Shown piece after piece: positions 17,506 to 25,631 of a stretch of DNA of 64,000 bases. Made by a program: the position numbers and the translations under genes. The stretch lies in assembly GCF_040372045.1 (NCBI RefSeq), contig NZ_BAABWH010000010.1. One strand, given 5' to 3'. This DNA is from Thalassolituus sp006212115. GTDB taxonomy: Bacteria > Pseudomonadota > Gammaproteobacteria > Pseudomonadales > Oceanobacteraceae. The notes under the pieces are model-generated. The model was not told the origin of the DNA, did no database searches, and saw only the letters and a list, made by a program, of their open reading frames with translations. How positions within the stretch are numbered: position 1 is the first letter of the stretch; every line of letters begins with the position of its first letter.

Positions 17506-17916
17506 TTAGGAAAGAACTGGTGCTGGCTCTAGCAGAGCAGGTACGGCCCCTCGGCTGGTAAAGCTTGCAAGAAGTGTATCCCAGTCGGGTGTCAGGTAGT
17601 CGCTATCGTAGGCGGTAATAAATACGTTACGTTCTTTCAGACTCACGCCCTTTAACGCGGTATTGGCATTCAGCCACTCTTCTTCGATACCGATAATGTC
17701 CTCTGCGGAAATCAGGATATAAATATCTTTATGGGGGCAAAGCGCCAGCGCACTGCTTACTTCACTTGAGTAACAATCGAAGCAGACGTTCGGTAACGAG
17801 TCGGCGAGTGATTCTGTGACAGACGTCGGGCACCCTGCAGTACACACCAGGGCTGCGCATTTCATGGCGCTCTGGCGTGTGGGTGTACCTGCAACAGGAA
17901 GAAGTGGAATCCGCAT
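17506..17916 (-). CDS. Hypothetical protein, 136 aa
   Basis: Not recognised. 136 residues with several cysteines (CAALVCTAGC, NVCFDCYSS) and a central segment, DIYILISAEDIIGIEEEW, that could be a hydrophobic beta-strand and helix. The start is only 7 bases after the stop of the upstream hypothetical gene, so the two are probably co-transcribed. No signal peptide or membrane segment. Confidence 0.55.
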   Translation of the reverse strand: MRIPLLPVAGTPTRQSAMKCAALVCTAGCPTSVTESLADSLPNVCFDCYSSEVSSALALCPHKDIYILISAEDIIGIEEEWLNANTALKGVSLKERNVFITAYDSDYLTPDWDTLLASFTSRGAVPALLEPAPVLS

Positions 17917-17923
17917 GGCGTTT

Positions 17924-18304
17924 TTACACCAGATGATGGCTGATGAACTGCATTTCGCGGCTCAGCTTACGCAGGCTGCATTCTCCGCCCGGGCGAGAGC
18001 GATACATATGATGCAGTGCAAAAAACACTTGATAGAGCGCATCAAAGCATAACGCCCGGCTGGTTTCGTGGCGGCGGGGGTCCAATCCTGTATCTCGCAG
18101 TGTGGTGTAGAGTCGACGTAGCCAGCTTTCCTGCAGACGTGTCATTCCGGATGCCCCGGCATTAATCGCGAGATCCAGACCCGTATCCATATACTGGTCA
18201 AGAAGCTCACCGCTGAGCTCAGAGCTGGTGGTGACGGTCGATTCAAGAGCACTAAACTGGTCGGCTTTTGAAACGGAAAAGGTCGAGGCAGTAACGGTAC
18301 GCAT
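17924..18304 (-). CDS. Hypothetical protein, 126 aa
   Basis: Not recognised. The ATG at 18304 is preferred over one five codons earlier because a GGAGG site lies 8 bases before it. The protein is soluble and mostly helical, with ELLDQYMDTGLDLAINAG and LCFDALYQVFFALHHMYRS as amphipathic helices and a basic C-terminal part. It is the first gene of a two-gene unit with the 136-aa gene after it. Confidence 0.6.
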   Translation of the reverse strand: MRTVTASTFSVSKADQFSALESTVTTSSELSGELLDQYMDTGLDLAINAGASGMTRLQESWLRRLYTTLRDTGLDPRRHETSRALCFDALYQVFFALHHMYRSRPGGECSLRKLSREMQFISHHLV

Positions 18305-18426
18305 AACGAGATCCTCCATTGGATCTACTTAAGTTAATGCGAAGCTTTATCATTTGCAATGGTGCGCTTTATTGCAAATTACTATTATGTTTTTCTATCT
18401 GATAGTAATTTACGGAAGCAATGCTA

Positions 18427-18798
18427 TTACTGCCAATTAAAGGGCTTTTCGCCATTGCTATTCAGCTTAATCCAACCCCCCGAGCTGGCTTCGCCTTCAC
18501 TTTCCTGCCAACCGCTGTCGCTGCAGCGTATTTCCGTACTGAGACCAGAATACGCGGCTCGGGCAAGTTCCAGATCGGTGTTCCAGGGCGTCTTATTTTG
18601 CTTAAACCAGAGACTGGAGAAATTCTTCTCTGCATTTACATTCAGAAAGACGTCCATCCCGGCTACTTGCCAATGGCAGTGCTCGTCACTGACCTTCACG
18701 TCCGTTACGTCATTGAACGTCTGGCTGAGCCAATCTCGTATGGCGTCCGGTGTGCCTTTTAACAGGTAGATTTCCAGATCAGGGAAGCGCTCAGTCAT
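18427..18798 (-). CDS. Hypothetical protein, 123 aa
   Basis: Not recognised. Its N-terminus (MTERFPDLEIYLLKGTPDA) and mixed alpha/beta pattern suggest a small soluble domain, and Trp residues are frequent. Its start overlaps by 8 bases the end of the small membrane-protein gene at 18791-19054, so the two are one unit. Transcribed away from rpsF. Confidence 0.65.
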   Translation of the reverse strand: MTERFPDLEIYLLKGTPDAIRDWLSQTFNDVTDVKVSDEHCHWQVAGMDVFLNVNAEKNFSSLWFKQNKTPWNTDLELARAAYSGLSTEIRCSDSGWQESEGEASSGGWIKLNSNGEKPFNWQ

Positions 18799-19054
18799 GT
18801 TTAAACAGTCTCAATAAGGTGAGTATGATGTAGGCAGACGCTGCCAATGCTGCGCCGGCTCCCGCCAATAACAAGCCGACGAGGGTCAGCACTTCCTGCA
18901 TCAGAGAGGGGGTAATACGCTGCTCGGCAAACAGCATCAGTCCTACGCCCGCAAAGAAGAGTGTCGCACCGATAGAGAATCGAGTCAGATAATGACGTTC
19001 ACGGCCCTGTCGGGCTTCGATCCAGCGCGTCAGTAGATTATCCCGGCGTGACAT
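18791..19054 (-). CDS. Small two-helix membrane protein
   Basis: 87 residues: a basic N-terminus (MSRRDNLLTRWIEARQGRER), two likely transmembrane helices (about residues 25-45 and 53-80), and a short basic tail. No family recognised. It overlaps the next gene by 8 bases and is divergent from the rpsF operon. Confidence 0.65.
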   Translation of the reverse strand: MSRRDNLLTRWIEARQGRERHYLTRFSIGATLFFAGVGLMLFAEQRITPSLMQEVLTLVGLLLAGAGAALAASAYIILTLLRLFKHD

Positions 19055-19241
19055 GCAGCCCCTTTTGTTATCTGACTGTGTGAGCGAAGGCGCTTCTGAA
19101 TCCTATCTGTGCCATCCGGAAGCAGCACTAAGTGTAAAGCCCTTCGTCAGGCCGGGAAAGGGTTTGAATCCATAGGCGTGATCTCATATAATCGCCGCCC
19201 TTCGTTTTTCTGGGTTTCGCTGATGCGGACAGAAAACCGAA

Positions 19242-19287
19242 CTCCTTGCCTTACCGGATGGGCCGGAAGGCTAAAACCCATAAGGAG
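19242..19287 (+). promoter_or_regulatory. rpsF leader structure, likely S6:S18 autoregulatory RNA
   Basis: Nested pairing just before rpsF: CTCCTT (19242-19247) with AAGGAG (19282-19287), GCCTT (19248-19252) with AAGGC (19267-19271), and CCGG (19254-19257) with CCGG (19263-19266). The outer stem includes the ribosome-binding site of rpsF, so closing it would block translation. Many bacteria have an S6:S18-binding leader containing a CCG element at this place. Assignment by position and fold, not by alignment. Confidence 0.6.
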
Positions 19288-19293
19288 CTGACA

Positions 19294-19725
19294 ATGCGTC
19301 ACTACGAAATCGTATTCCTGGTACATCCTGACCAGAGCGAGCAGGTGCCAGCGATGGTTGAGCGTTACACCAACACCATCGAATCTACTGGCGGTAAAAT
19401 CGACCGTTATGAAGACTGGGGCCGCCGTCACCTGGCATACCCAATCAACGACGTGCACAAAGCGCACTACATCCTGATGAACGTTGAATGTACTCAGGAA
19501 GCGCTGGATGAACTGACTACTAACTTCCGTTACAACGACGCTGTTCTGCGTAACCTGGTTATCCGTCGTGACGAAGCTGTGACTGATATGTCACCAATCA
19601 AAGCGGCTGAAAGCCGTGAAGACCGTCGTCGCGCAGAGCGCAGCGAAGCTTCTGAAGCGAAAACCGAACAGCCTGCTGAAAAAGCAGAGCAAGAAGAATC
19701 TTCAGCTGAAGACAACGCTGAGTAA
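19294..19725 (+). CDS. rpsF: 30S ribosomal protein bS6
   Basis: 143 residues from the ATG at 19294, preceded by TAAGGAG. It begins MRHYEIVFLVHPDQSEQVP, the standard bS6 start, and has GRRHLAYPINDVHKAHYIL. The C-terminal tail after about residue 100 is charged and Ala/Glu-rich (AERSEASEAKTEQPAEKAE), as in other gammaproteobacterial S6 proteins that receive glutamate residues. First gene of the rpsF-rpsR-rplI unit, with a structured leader over its ribosome site. Confidence 0.98.
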   Translation: MRHYEIVFLVHPDQSEQVPAMVERYTNTIESTGGKIDRYEDWGRRHLAYPINDVHKAHYILMNVECTQEALDELTTNFRYNDAVLRNLVIRRDEAVTDMSPIKAAESREDRRRAERSEASEAKTEQPAEKAEQEESSAEDNAE

Positions 19726-19739
19726 TAGGAGATCAGATC

Positions 19740-19970
19740 ATGGCTCGTTTTTTCCGTCGTCGTAAGTTCTGCCGTTTCACCGCTGAAGGTGTGACCGAGA
19801 TTGATTACAAAGATCTGGACACTCTGAAAGGCTACATCACTGAAACTGGCAAAATCGTACCAAGCCGTATCACTGGTACCCGCGCCAAGTATCAGCGTCA
19901 GCTGTCTACTGCAATCAAGCGCGCGCGCTACATTGCACTGCTGCCTTACACTGATCAGCACGACAAATAA
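19740..19970 (+). CDS. rpsR: 30S ribosomal protein bS18
   Basis: 76 residues, full length: MARFFRRRKFCRFTAEG, DYKDLDTLKGYITETGKI and PSRITGTRAKYQRQL are characteristic. It pairs with bS6 on the platform of the 30S subunit. Fourteen bases after rpsF. Confidence 0.98.
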   Translation: MARFFRRRKFCRFTAEGVTEIDYKDLDTLKGYITETGKIVPSRITGTRAKYQRQLSTAIKRARYIALLPYTDQHDK

Positions 19971-20090
19971 GAGATACGGTTAACGCTGTATCATTACTAA
20001 TTTTCGTAGCGTGCAGGCCTAAGGCTCACGCGACAAAAAGACACGGCGGTTACTTTAATTAGGGTAGCCGTCCTGTAATGAGGAATTATC

Positions 20091-20537
20091 ATGCAAATTA
20101 TTCTGCTGGAAAAAATCGCAAACCTGGGCTCACTGGGTGATCAGGTTTCTGTTCGTCCTGGTTACGCTCGTAACTTCCTGTTCCCTCAGGGCAAAGCGGT
20201 TCCTGCGACTAAAGCTAATGTTGAACAGTTCGAAGCACGTCGTGCAGAACTGGAAGCACAGGCTGCTGACAAGCTGAGCGCTGCTCAGTCTCGCGCTGAG
20301 AAAATCGAAGAAATCGAACTGTCTGCTGCTGTTAAAGCAGGCGACGAAGGTAAACTCTTCGGTTCTCTGGGTAACCGCGATATTGCTGACCTGGCTTCAG
20401 CAGCGGGTGTTGAGCTGGCTAAATCTGAAGTGCTGCTGCCAGAAGGCCCAGTACGTCAGGTTGGTGAGTACGACATCACTATCCGTCTGCACCCAGAAGT
20501 GGAAGCAGTACTGAAACTGCACGTTGTTGCTGAATAA
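20091..20537 (+). CDS. rplI: 50S ribosomal protein bL9
   Basis: 148 residues. The N-terminal domain MQIILLEKIANLGSLGDQV with PGYARNFLFPQGKA is diagnostic. A long connecting helix and the C-terminal domain (KLFGSLGNRDIADL) follow. Third gene of the ribosomal-protein unit, 120 bases after rpsR, with two hairpins downstream. Confidence 0.98.
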   Translation: MQIILLEKIANLGSLGDQVSVRPGYARNFLFPQGKAVPATKANVEQFEARRAELEAQAADKLSAAQSRAEKIEEIELSAAVKAGDEGKLFGSLGNRDIADLASAAGVELAKSEVLLPEGPVRQVGEYDITIRLHPEVEAVLKLHVVAE

Positions 20538-20554
20538 GTAATGACCCTGCAGTA

Positions 20555-20625
20555 GCCGCAATGATGGCTCATTGCGGCAGATTAAGGCACTATTGGTACC
20601 CACTGATAGTGCCTTTATTTTTTGT
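20555..20625 (+). terminator. Two consecutive hairpins between rplI and dnaB
   Basis: First hairpin: GCCGCAATGA (20555-20564) with TCATTGCGGC (20569-20578), a perfect 10-bp stem and 4-base loop but no T tract. Second: GGCACTAT (20586-20593) with ATAGTGCC (20606-20613), followed by TTTATTTTTT, a good intrinsic terminator. dnaB starts 10 bases further on, so read-through or a promoter inside the region must supply it. Confidence 0.8.
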
Positions 20626-20634
20626 ATTGAAGAT

Positions 20635-22023
20635 ATGAACGAAGATTTCGGACAGGACACAGACAGCGTTGGCAGTGGCCGTGTGCCGCCGCACTCGGTA
20701 GAAGCAGAACAATCGGTGCTTGGCGCTCTGATGCTCGATGAGCGAGCCTGGGAGACGGTCTCAGAGACTCTTCGTGATACCGACTACTACCGCCATGACC
20801 ATCGCCTTATTTTCCGCTCTATTCAGCACCTCGTAGCCCAGGAACAGCCGATTGACGTTGTGACGGTTGCAGAAGAGCTGGAAGAGCGCGGACAACTCGA
20901 AAAAGCTGGTGGCGCCGCCTATCTGAGTCGACTGGTTGATATGACCCCGTCGATTGATAACTGTGAAGCCTACGCCAATATCGTTGCCGAGCGATCACAG
21001 CAGCGTAGCCTGATTGAGGCCGCGGGCGATATTATCGAGAAAGCGTATGAGCCGGGCGGTGATGATGCGCTGACACTGGTGTCTGATGCAGAGAAAGCCA
21101 TTGCGCAGATCGCCGAAGGTCACCGCAAAGATGGCGGTCCTGAGCTGGTGGCGCCTATCCTCAAGAATACGCTTGAGCAGCTCGACCAGATGTTCAATCA
21201 GCCAGAGGGGCTGACAGGGCTGACAACCGGCTTTACCGAGATCGACAACCGGACATCAGGTTTCCAGAAAGCCGACCTGGTGATTGTGGCGGCACGTCCT
21301 TCGATGGGTAAAACCACCTACGCGATGAATCTGGTGGAAAATGCCCTGCTGGCTACTAAGCGTCCGTGCCTGGTATTCAGCCTTGAGATGCCGTCAGAAT
21401 CGATCGTGATGCGTATGCTGTCGTCTATCGGAAAAATCGATCAGACCCGTATCCGCTCGGGCAAGCTGATTGATGAAGACTGGCCCAAGCTTTCAGCCGC
21501 CGTCAACATGCTGAAAGACCTGCCGCTTTATATCGATGACACCGCAGCACTGACACCGCAGGAAATGCGTGCGCGTGCTCGCAAGGTATACCGTGAAAAC
21601 AATAATGACCTCGCGATGATCATGGTCGATTACCTTCAGTTAATGAGGGTCTCGGGTCCGTCGGAAGGTCGTACGCAGGAAATCTCTGAGATTTCACGAA
21701 CTCTGAAAATCATTGCAAAAGAATTTAATTGCCCAATGATCGCGCTGTCACAGCTCAACCGATCTTTGGAGCAGCGCCCGAATAAACGCCCGGTTAACTC
21801 CGACCTTCGTGAATCGGGTGCGATCGAGCAGGACGCCGATATTATTCAGTTTATTTATCGCGACGAAGTCTATAACGAAGACTCTCCTGATAAAGGTATT
21901 GCCGAAATTATTACCGGTAAACACCGTAACGGTCCGATTGGTATCGACCGTCTGGCCTTTATTGGTAAGTACACCCGATTTGAAAACCTTGCTCATGGCT
22001 ATGACGGTGATGACGAATATTGA
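20635..22023 (+). CDS. dnaB: Replicative DNA helicase DnaB
   Basis: 462 residues from the ATG at 20635 (MNEDFGQDTD); the open frame extends further upstream but through the terminator hairpin. The N-terminal domain has PPHSVEAEQSVLGALMLDE, and the RecA-like domain has Walker A ARPSMGKTT, MIMVDYLQLM (Walker B) and ALSQLNRSLEQRPNKRP. It unwinds DNA at the replication fork as a hexamer. Its loaders are probably the P-like and DnaT-like proteins encoded 3.6-5.3 kb downstream on the other strand. Confidence 0.98.
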   Translation: MNEDFGQDTDSVGSGRVPPHSVEAEQSVLGALMLDERAWETVSETLRDTDYYRHDHRLIFRSIQHLVAQEQPIDVVTVAEELEERGQLEKAGGAAYLSRLVDMTPSIDNCEAYANIVAERSQQRSLIEAAGDIIEKAYEPGGDDALTLVSDAEKAIAQIAEGHRKDGGPELVAPILKNTLEQLDQMFNQPEGLTGLTTGFTEIDNRTSGFQKADLVIVAARPSMGKTTYAMNLVENALLATKRPCLVFSLEMPSESIVMRMLSSIGKIDQTRIRSGKLIDEDWPKLSAAVNMLKDLPLYIDDTAALTPQEMRARARKVYRENNNDLAMIMVDYLQLMRVSGPSEGRTQEISEISRTLKIIAKEFNCPMIALSQLNRSLEQRPNKRPVNSDLRESGAIEQDADIIQFIYRDEVYNEDSPDKGIAEIITGKHRNGPIGIDRLAFIGKYTRFENLAHGYDGDDEY

Positions 22024-22061
22024 TTCGTCATCAGCCCGATTTTAATCAGTAGGTAGTTCCC

Positions 22062-22667
22062 ATGAAATTTACTCCCGAGCTGGAGATCCCGGGCGGTTGC
22101 ATCAAACCGCTGCACTACGACGATATCGACGGTTTATTCGAACTGTACAAACATCCTGAAATTCCCGGCCAGCGCCCTCTTGAAGACAAAGAACAGCTGA
22201 ATCGCATGATCGACTACAGCGTGCAGATGGCGGCGACTCAGAGAGGCATGATGTGGGCGATTGAAGCTGACGGACAGATCAAAGGCATGGTGAGTGGTTT
22301 TGACTGGCAAGCCTCAAGCTTGCGTATCACTATGCGAGTAGATGGATTGCCTGCACTTAGTCAGAGTGAGCGTGGAAATGCGCTTAAAGCGGCAATGGAC
22401 TTTCTCACAGACAAATACCACATTCGTAATTTTGCTTATCAGTGGATTGAAGGGCAATCGGAAGAAATAAAATCCGTACTCGAAGAGCTGGGCTTTAAAA
22501 AGGCCGCGCGCTTCCGCCGAGCTTGGCGAACGGGGAATACTGATTTTGCCGATGTCGAGCAGTATCACTGGCTGTCTGCCCAGTCGAAACCGGTTGCCCG
22601 GCGTTTGGGCGATGATGATCAGCTTGGACAAAATATCGACTCGTCGTCATTGGGAGAGGTGAAATGA
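22062..22667 (+). CDS. GNAT-family N-acetyltransferase (RimJ/RimL-like)
   Basis: 201 residues. The pattern IKPLHYDDIDGLFELYKHPEI, then MMWAIEADGQIKGMVSGFDW, and VLEELGFKKAARFRRAW at the end of the fold is that of RimJ/RimL-type GNATs. The acetyl-CoA loop is poorly conserved. Its last four bases overlap the start of a second GNAT gene (ATGA), so the two are coupled. They lie between dnaB and alr where many relatives have no extra genes. Confidence 0.75.
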   Translation: MKFTPELEIPGGCIKPLHYDDIDGLFELYKHPEIPGQRPLEDKEQLNRMIDYSVQMAATQRGMMWAIEADGQIKGMVSGFDWQASSLRITMRVDGLPALSQSERGNALKAAMDFLTDKYHIRNFAYQWIEGQSEEIKSVLEELGFKKAARFRRAWRTGNTDFADVEQYHWLSAQSKPVARRLGDDDQLGQNIDSSSLGEVK

Positions 22668-23209
22668 ACTGGAATTTTGAAACCGAACATTTTCACATTC
22701 GCCTACCGGTTTCCGATACCGACGGAGAGGCCTTATACGAATTATTAAGACACGATTCAGCGGTTGCTCATATCCCTCGTTTGCCGATGAGTGTCTCTGA
22801 TCAGCCTGAAGATGAGCTGCGTCGCATCGCAATGCGCTTTGAGTCGCGAGAGGCCGCTTACTGGCTGATAGAGCGTAAGAGTGACAATCAGGTGATTGCA
22901 CGTATTGGCATCCAACATATCAACTGGATGATGTTAAATACTCAGCTTCAGTGGGAGCTTTCTGACGACTGCGACCTGGTTGCATTGCAAGAGGTGCTGC
23001 CAGTCATCACTGAGTACCTGATGAAAGACTTACATATTCAACGTCTGGAAATGCGTCTTTGTCAGAACGTACAGCGGCTGGATGGTAATACTCATGAAGG
23101 TTACCTAACCGAACTGGGCTTCGAATATGAGGGGACTCTTCCAGCGCAATTAGAGTTCAGCGGGCAGGATGTTGATCTTGCGGTTTACTCATTAATTAGT
23201 GATATATAG
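22664..23209 (+). CDS. Second GNAT-family N-acetyltransferase-like protein
   Basis: 181 residues, similar in length and layout to the gene before it: HFHIRLPVSDTDGEALYELLRH at the start, AAYWLIERKSDNQVIARIGIQ as the central strands, and YLTELGFEYEGTLPAQLE near the end. It is coupled to its neighbour by a four-base overlap. They may form a heterodimer or modify related substrates; no substrate can be named. Confidence 0.75.
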   Translation: MNWNFETEHFHIRLPVSDTDGEALYELLRHDSAVAHIPRLPMSVSDQPEDELRRIAMRFESREAAYWLIERKSDNQVIARIGIQHINWMMLNTQLQWELSDDCDLVALQEVLPVITEYLMKDLHIQRLEMRLCQNVQRLDGNTHEGYLTELGFEYEGTLPAQLEFSGQDVDLAVYSLISDI

Positions 23210-23236
23210 TGACTACGCTACGTGGATTTCCCTAAT

Positions 23237-23263
23237 AAAAAAGGCCGCAGATGCGGCCTTTTT
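23237..23263. terminator. Bidirectional terminator between the GNAT pair and the dockerin gene
   Basis: AAGGCCGCA (23241-23249) pairs with TGCGGCCTT (23252-23260), with A tract before and T tract after, so it can serve both convergent genes. Confidence 0.85.
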
Positions 23264-23274
23264 ACTACGTGAAA

Positions 23275-25254
23275 TTATAGATCACATTGAGTTGCGCCCT
23301 GGTTTTCACGAATTACGGCGAGGTCAGAGCTGTTGATAATGCCGTCATTGTTAACATCGAAATCAACTCCTGAGATGAAGTAGCGGAAGTAGTAGCGCCA
23401 TAAATCTGCACTATTAATCTGCCCATCATTGTTGAGGTCACCTGCCAGTAGCTCGTAACTTCCTAGAGTACCTGAAGCAGTATAAGCTGTTGCGCATTCA
23501 AATACATGTTCAGGGTAGCTGAAGGTAATTTCGTAGGTTTCTGAGGCAGGATTGATTAGTACAAAAGCCCCGTCTGAATCGGAGGTGACCTCAATTCGAT
23601 CACCGGTATCACCCAGCATGATTACATTTATCCCAGACTCGGGAATATTGTTTCCAGGTAGAGAGACAGAGCCTGTAACGATAACATCAGCGGCACTTTC
23701 AAATACAAATGTCGCGACAGGAGTTTGAAGTACATTTTTGCCGATGAAGCGAAGAGAGTTTGTATACCAGTGTTCTTCTTCGCGCGCAGGGCCGGTTGAG
23801 TCGATCTGATCCTTAGTGATTTTCCCTGAGGCAAGATACTCAGCATATACACCTTGTTGTTGAGCGAAACGGTTGAACACTTCCGTTATCAGGGCCTGAT
23901 ACTGCTCAATTGTAATGTCCTCAGGCAGGCGAGCAAGAACTAAAGAATTTGGTAGATTGGGATAATTAGAAACTAATTCTTCGTCTAATAATGCCATTGC
24001 ACGTTCTTCCACCTTGCTCATATAGGCACTACCAAACTTTTCCGTTAGTGCTTCATTTACATGGTGAGAAAGATAAGTTTGCTCACTTGTCTGGATATCG
24101 ATAATGACAGGGGTGGCGAAGCCGGTACTATTCCCTCCAAAGTACGCAGTAGCAATTTTATTATCCGGTGAAAGTGCAAAGTTACGAATGAAGCCTTCTC
24201 GTGGTCCACCACGAACCATAACGTTGTTCAGCAAGGAGACTTCCTCGCCATTTTCTCCATTTAAACAATTGAAGTATCCTTCTTCGGACTCTTCCCAAGG
24301 ACTGGTTTGAGGTGAAACTTCCTCATATTCACATACTTTCAGGTACGAGGTTGATCGATAAGGAGCTTCAATATATGCATAGTGAGTTTCATTAAACTGA
24401 AGCGTTACATTTCCAGAGGTGGTTTGGTCAGTGTAGATCTTTTTGACAGGGAATGTCGAAGTAAACAGACCGCTGCGTCCGTTTTCTTCGGCGAATATGG
24501 CATTCAGCGGCTTTTCATCAATTAACTCTGCAAGCTCTCCCGCTTCGGCATCTAGTGTGATACCTCCTAGCAATGAACCGTTAGAGTAAACTCTATGGGT
24601 ATTATTTTGAGCGTTGGTGATTATCAGTCGGTCTTCGTTGGTCACTGTTCGTGCGGCTTGTGAACCAAAATTCAATCCTATTCCTGCCTCAAGTATAGGA
24701 CAAGCCTCTATTTGTTCGTCGATCGGTATTCCGGCATTAAAGCTGGCAATATCACAACGATACAGCGTGGTAATGGTTTGCGATGTCACATCAATAAAGT
24801 AATGGTGTGATTCGCTTGCCCCATAGAATAGAAAGTTAGACCCCATAATGGTGGGCAATCCAATACTTAAGTAATCGGATGTAATTAATGCATCAATTTC
24901 AGCTTTGAACTCTTCGTCAGACGAAAACTGCTGCTCTGATGATGCTGGCATACTAGGGTAGTTCTTTAATAAGTCGTTCAGCGGTTCTACCAGATCATGT
25001 CCGCTACTTTGCCAAAGTGTGATGAGTTCTTCTGCTGTGGTGAAGTTTTTAGGGTAGAAGGATATAAGTCCGAGAGCATCTCCTGTCTGAAGATCTGCGC
25101 CCGTGAAATAAAGAAGATCTCCTTCTCTGTCTTTCATATATGCGGTCATGTCATGCAGGATTGGACGAACACTATGGACCTCTTCAATATCGGCATGTAC
25201 AGATAGACTGAGGGCTATAGTCAGAGCGGACAAGGTGGTATATCGTAGTTTCAT
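23275..25254 (-). CDS. Secreted protein with a C-terminal dockerin-like domain
   Basis: 659 residues. Signal peptide MKLRYTTLSALTIALSLSVHA. The large middle part is not recognised. From about residue 525 there is a carboxypeptidase-regulatory-like beta-sandwich (GSVSLPGNNIPESG, SDSDGAFVLINPASETYEI). The last 60 residues are a dockerin type I-like pair of calcium loops: LNNDGQINSADLWRYY and VNNDGIINSSDLAVIR. Cysteines are sparse in the body. Codon and base use are more AT-rich than in dnaB or alr. It lies in opposite orientation inside the dnaB-alr interval. Confidence 0.85.
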   Translation of the reverse strand: MKLRYTTLSALTIALSLSVHADIEEVHSVRPILHDMTAYMKDREGDLLYFTGADLQTGDALGLISFYPKNFTTAEELITLWQSSGHDLVEPLNDLLKNYPSMPASSEQQFSSDEEFKAEIDALITSDYLSIGLPTIMGSNFLFYGASESHHYFIDVTSQTITTLYRCDIASFNAGIPIDEQIEACPILEAGIGLNFGSQAARTVTNEDRLIITNAQNNTHRVYSNGSLLGGITLDAEAGELAELIDEKPLNAIFAEENGRSGLFTSTFPVKKIYTDQTTSGNVTLQFNETHYAYIEAPYRSTSYLKVCEYEEVSPQTSPWEESEEGYFNCLNGENGEEVSLLNNVMVRGGPREGFIRNFALSPDNKIATAYFGGNSTGFATPVIIDIQTSEQTYLSHHVNEALTEKFGSAYMSKVEERAMALLDEELVSNYPNLPNSLVLARLPEDITIEQYQALITEVFNRFAQQQGVYAEYLASGKITKDQIDSTGPAREEEHWYTNSLRFIGKNVLQTPVATFVFESAADVIVTGSVSLPGNNIPESGINVIMLGDTGDRIEVTSDSDGAFVLINPASETYEITFSYPEHVFECATAYTASGTLGSYELLAGDLNNDGQINSADLWRYYFRYFISGVDFDVNNDGIINSSDLAVIRENQGATQCDL

Positions 25255-25419
25255 AACAGATTCCTTCTGTTGTTGTTATTTTCAGGACACACCCTATCCC
25301 AAAGTCATGCGGCTACCTATGGCAAATAACGTCCCTTATGATATTTGCGTTAAAAATCAGTAAATAGTACTAGATACTGAAAACGTAAATAGACGACCGT
25401 AAATTAGTCTGTCTTGTGG

Positions 25420-25614
25420 TCAACCTTCATTCTCGTGACTGACTGTTAGTGACAGGCTGCCATCAAACTCTTCGCTGAGGTGAAATTGAATAGGGCGGCA
25501 GCAGACCTGACAGTCCTGGATATAGTGCTCTTCCTCGACATCGCTGGGGTCAAGAAAAACGGTCTGATGTTCGCCGCAATAGGGGCAGTAGATGTCTGTT
25601 TCTTCAAGGTTCAT
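25420..25614 (-). CDS. CPXCG-motif cysteine-rich small protein
   Basis: 64 residues with two cysteine pairs, DIYCPYCGEHQ and QDCQVCCRPIQ, which look like a zinc ribbon of the CPXCG family. Its function is not known. The start lies 17 bases after the stop of the helicase-loader gene, so it is probably the last gene of that unit. Confidence 0.85.
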   Translation of the reverse strand: MNLEETDIYCPYCGEHQTVFLDPSDVEEEHYIQDCQVCCRPIQFHLSEEFDGSLSLTVSHENEG

Positions 25615-25631
25615 CTGTTTATATCCCGGAA

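Noticed and set aside
20555..20578. First hairpin after rplI as a terminator on its own
   Set aside because: It has a perfect stem but no T tract; the following hairpin at 20586 has one, so both are reported as a single region.
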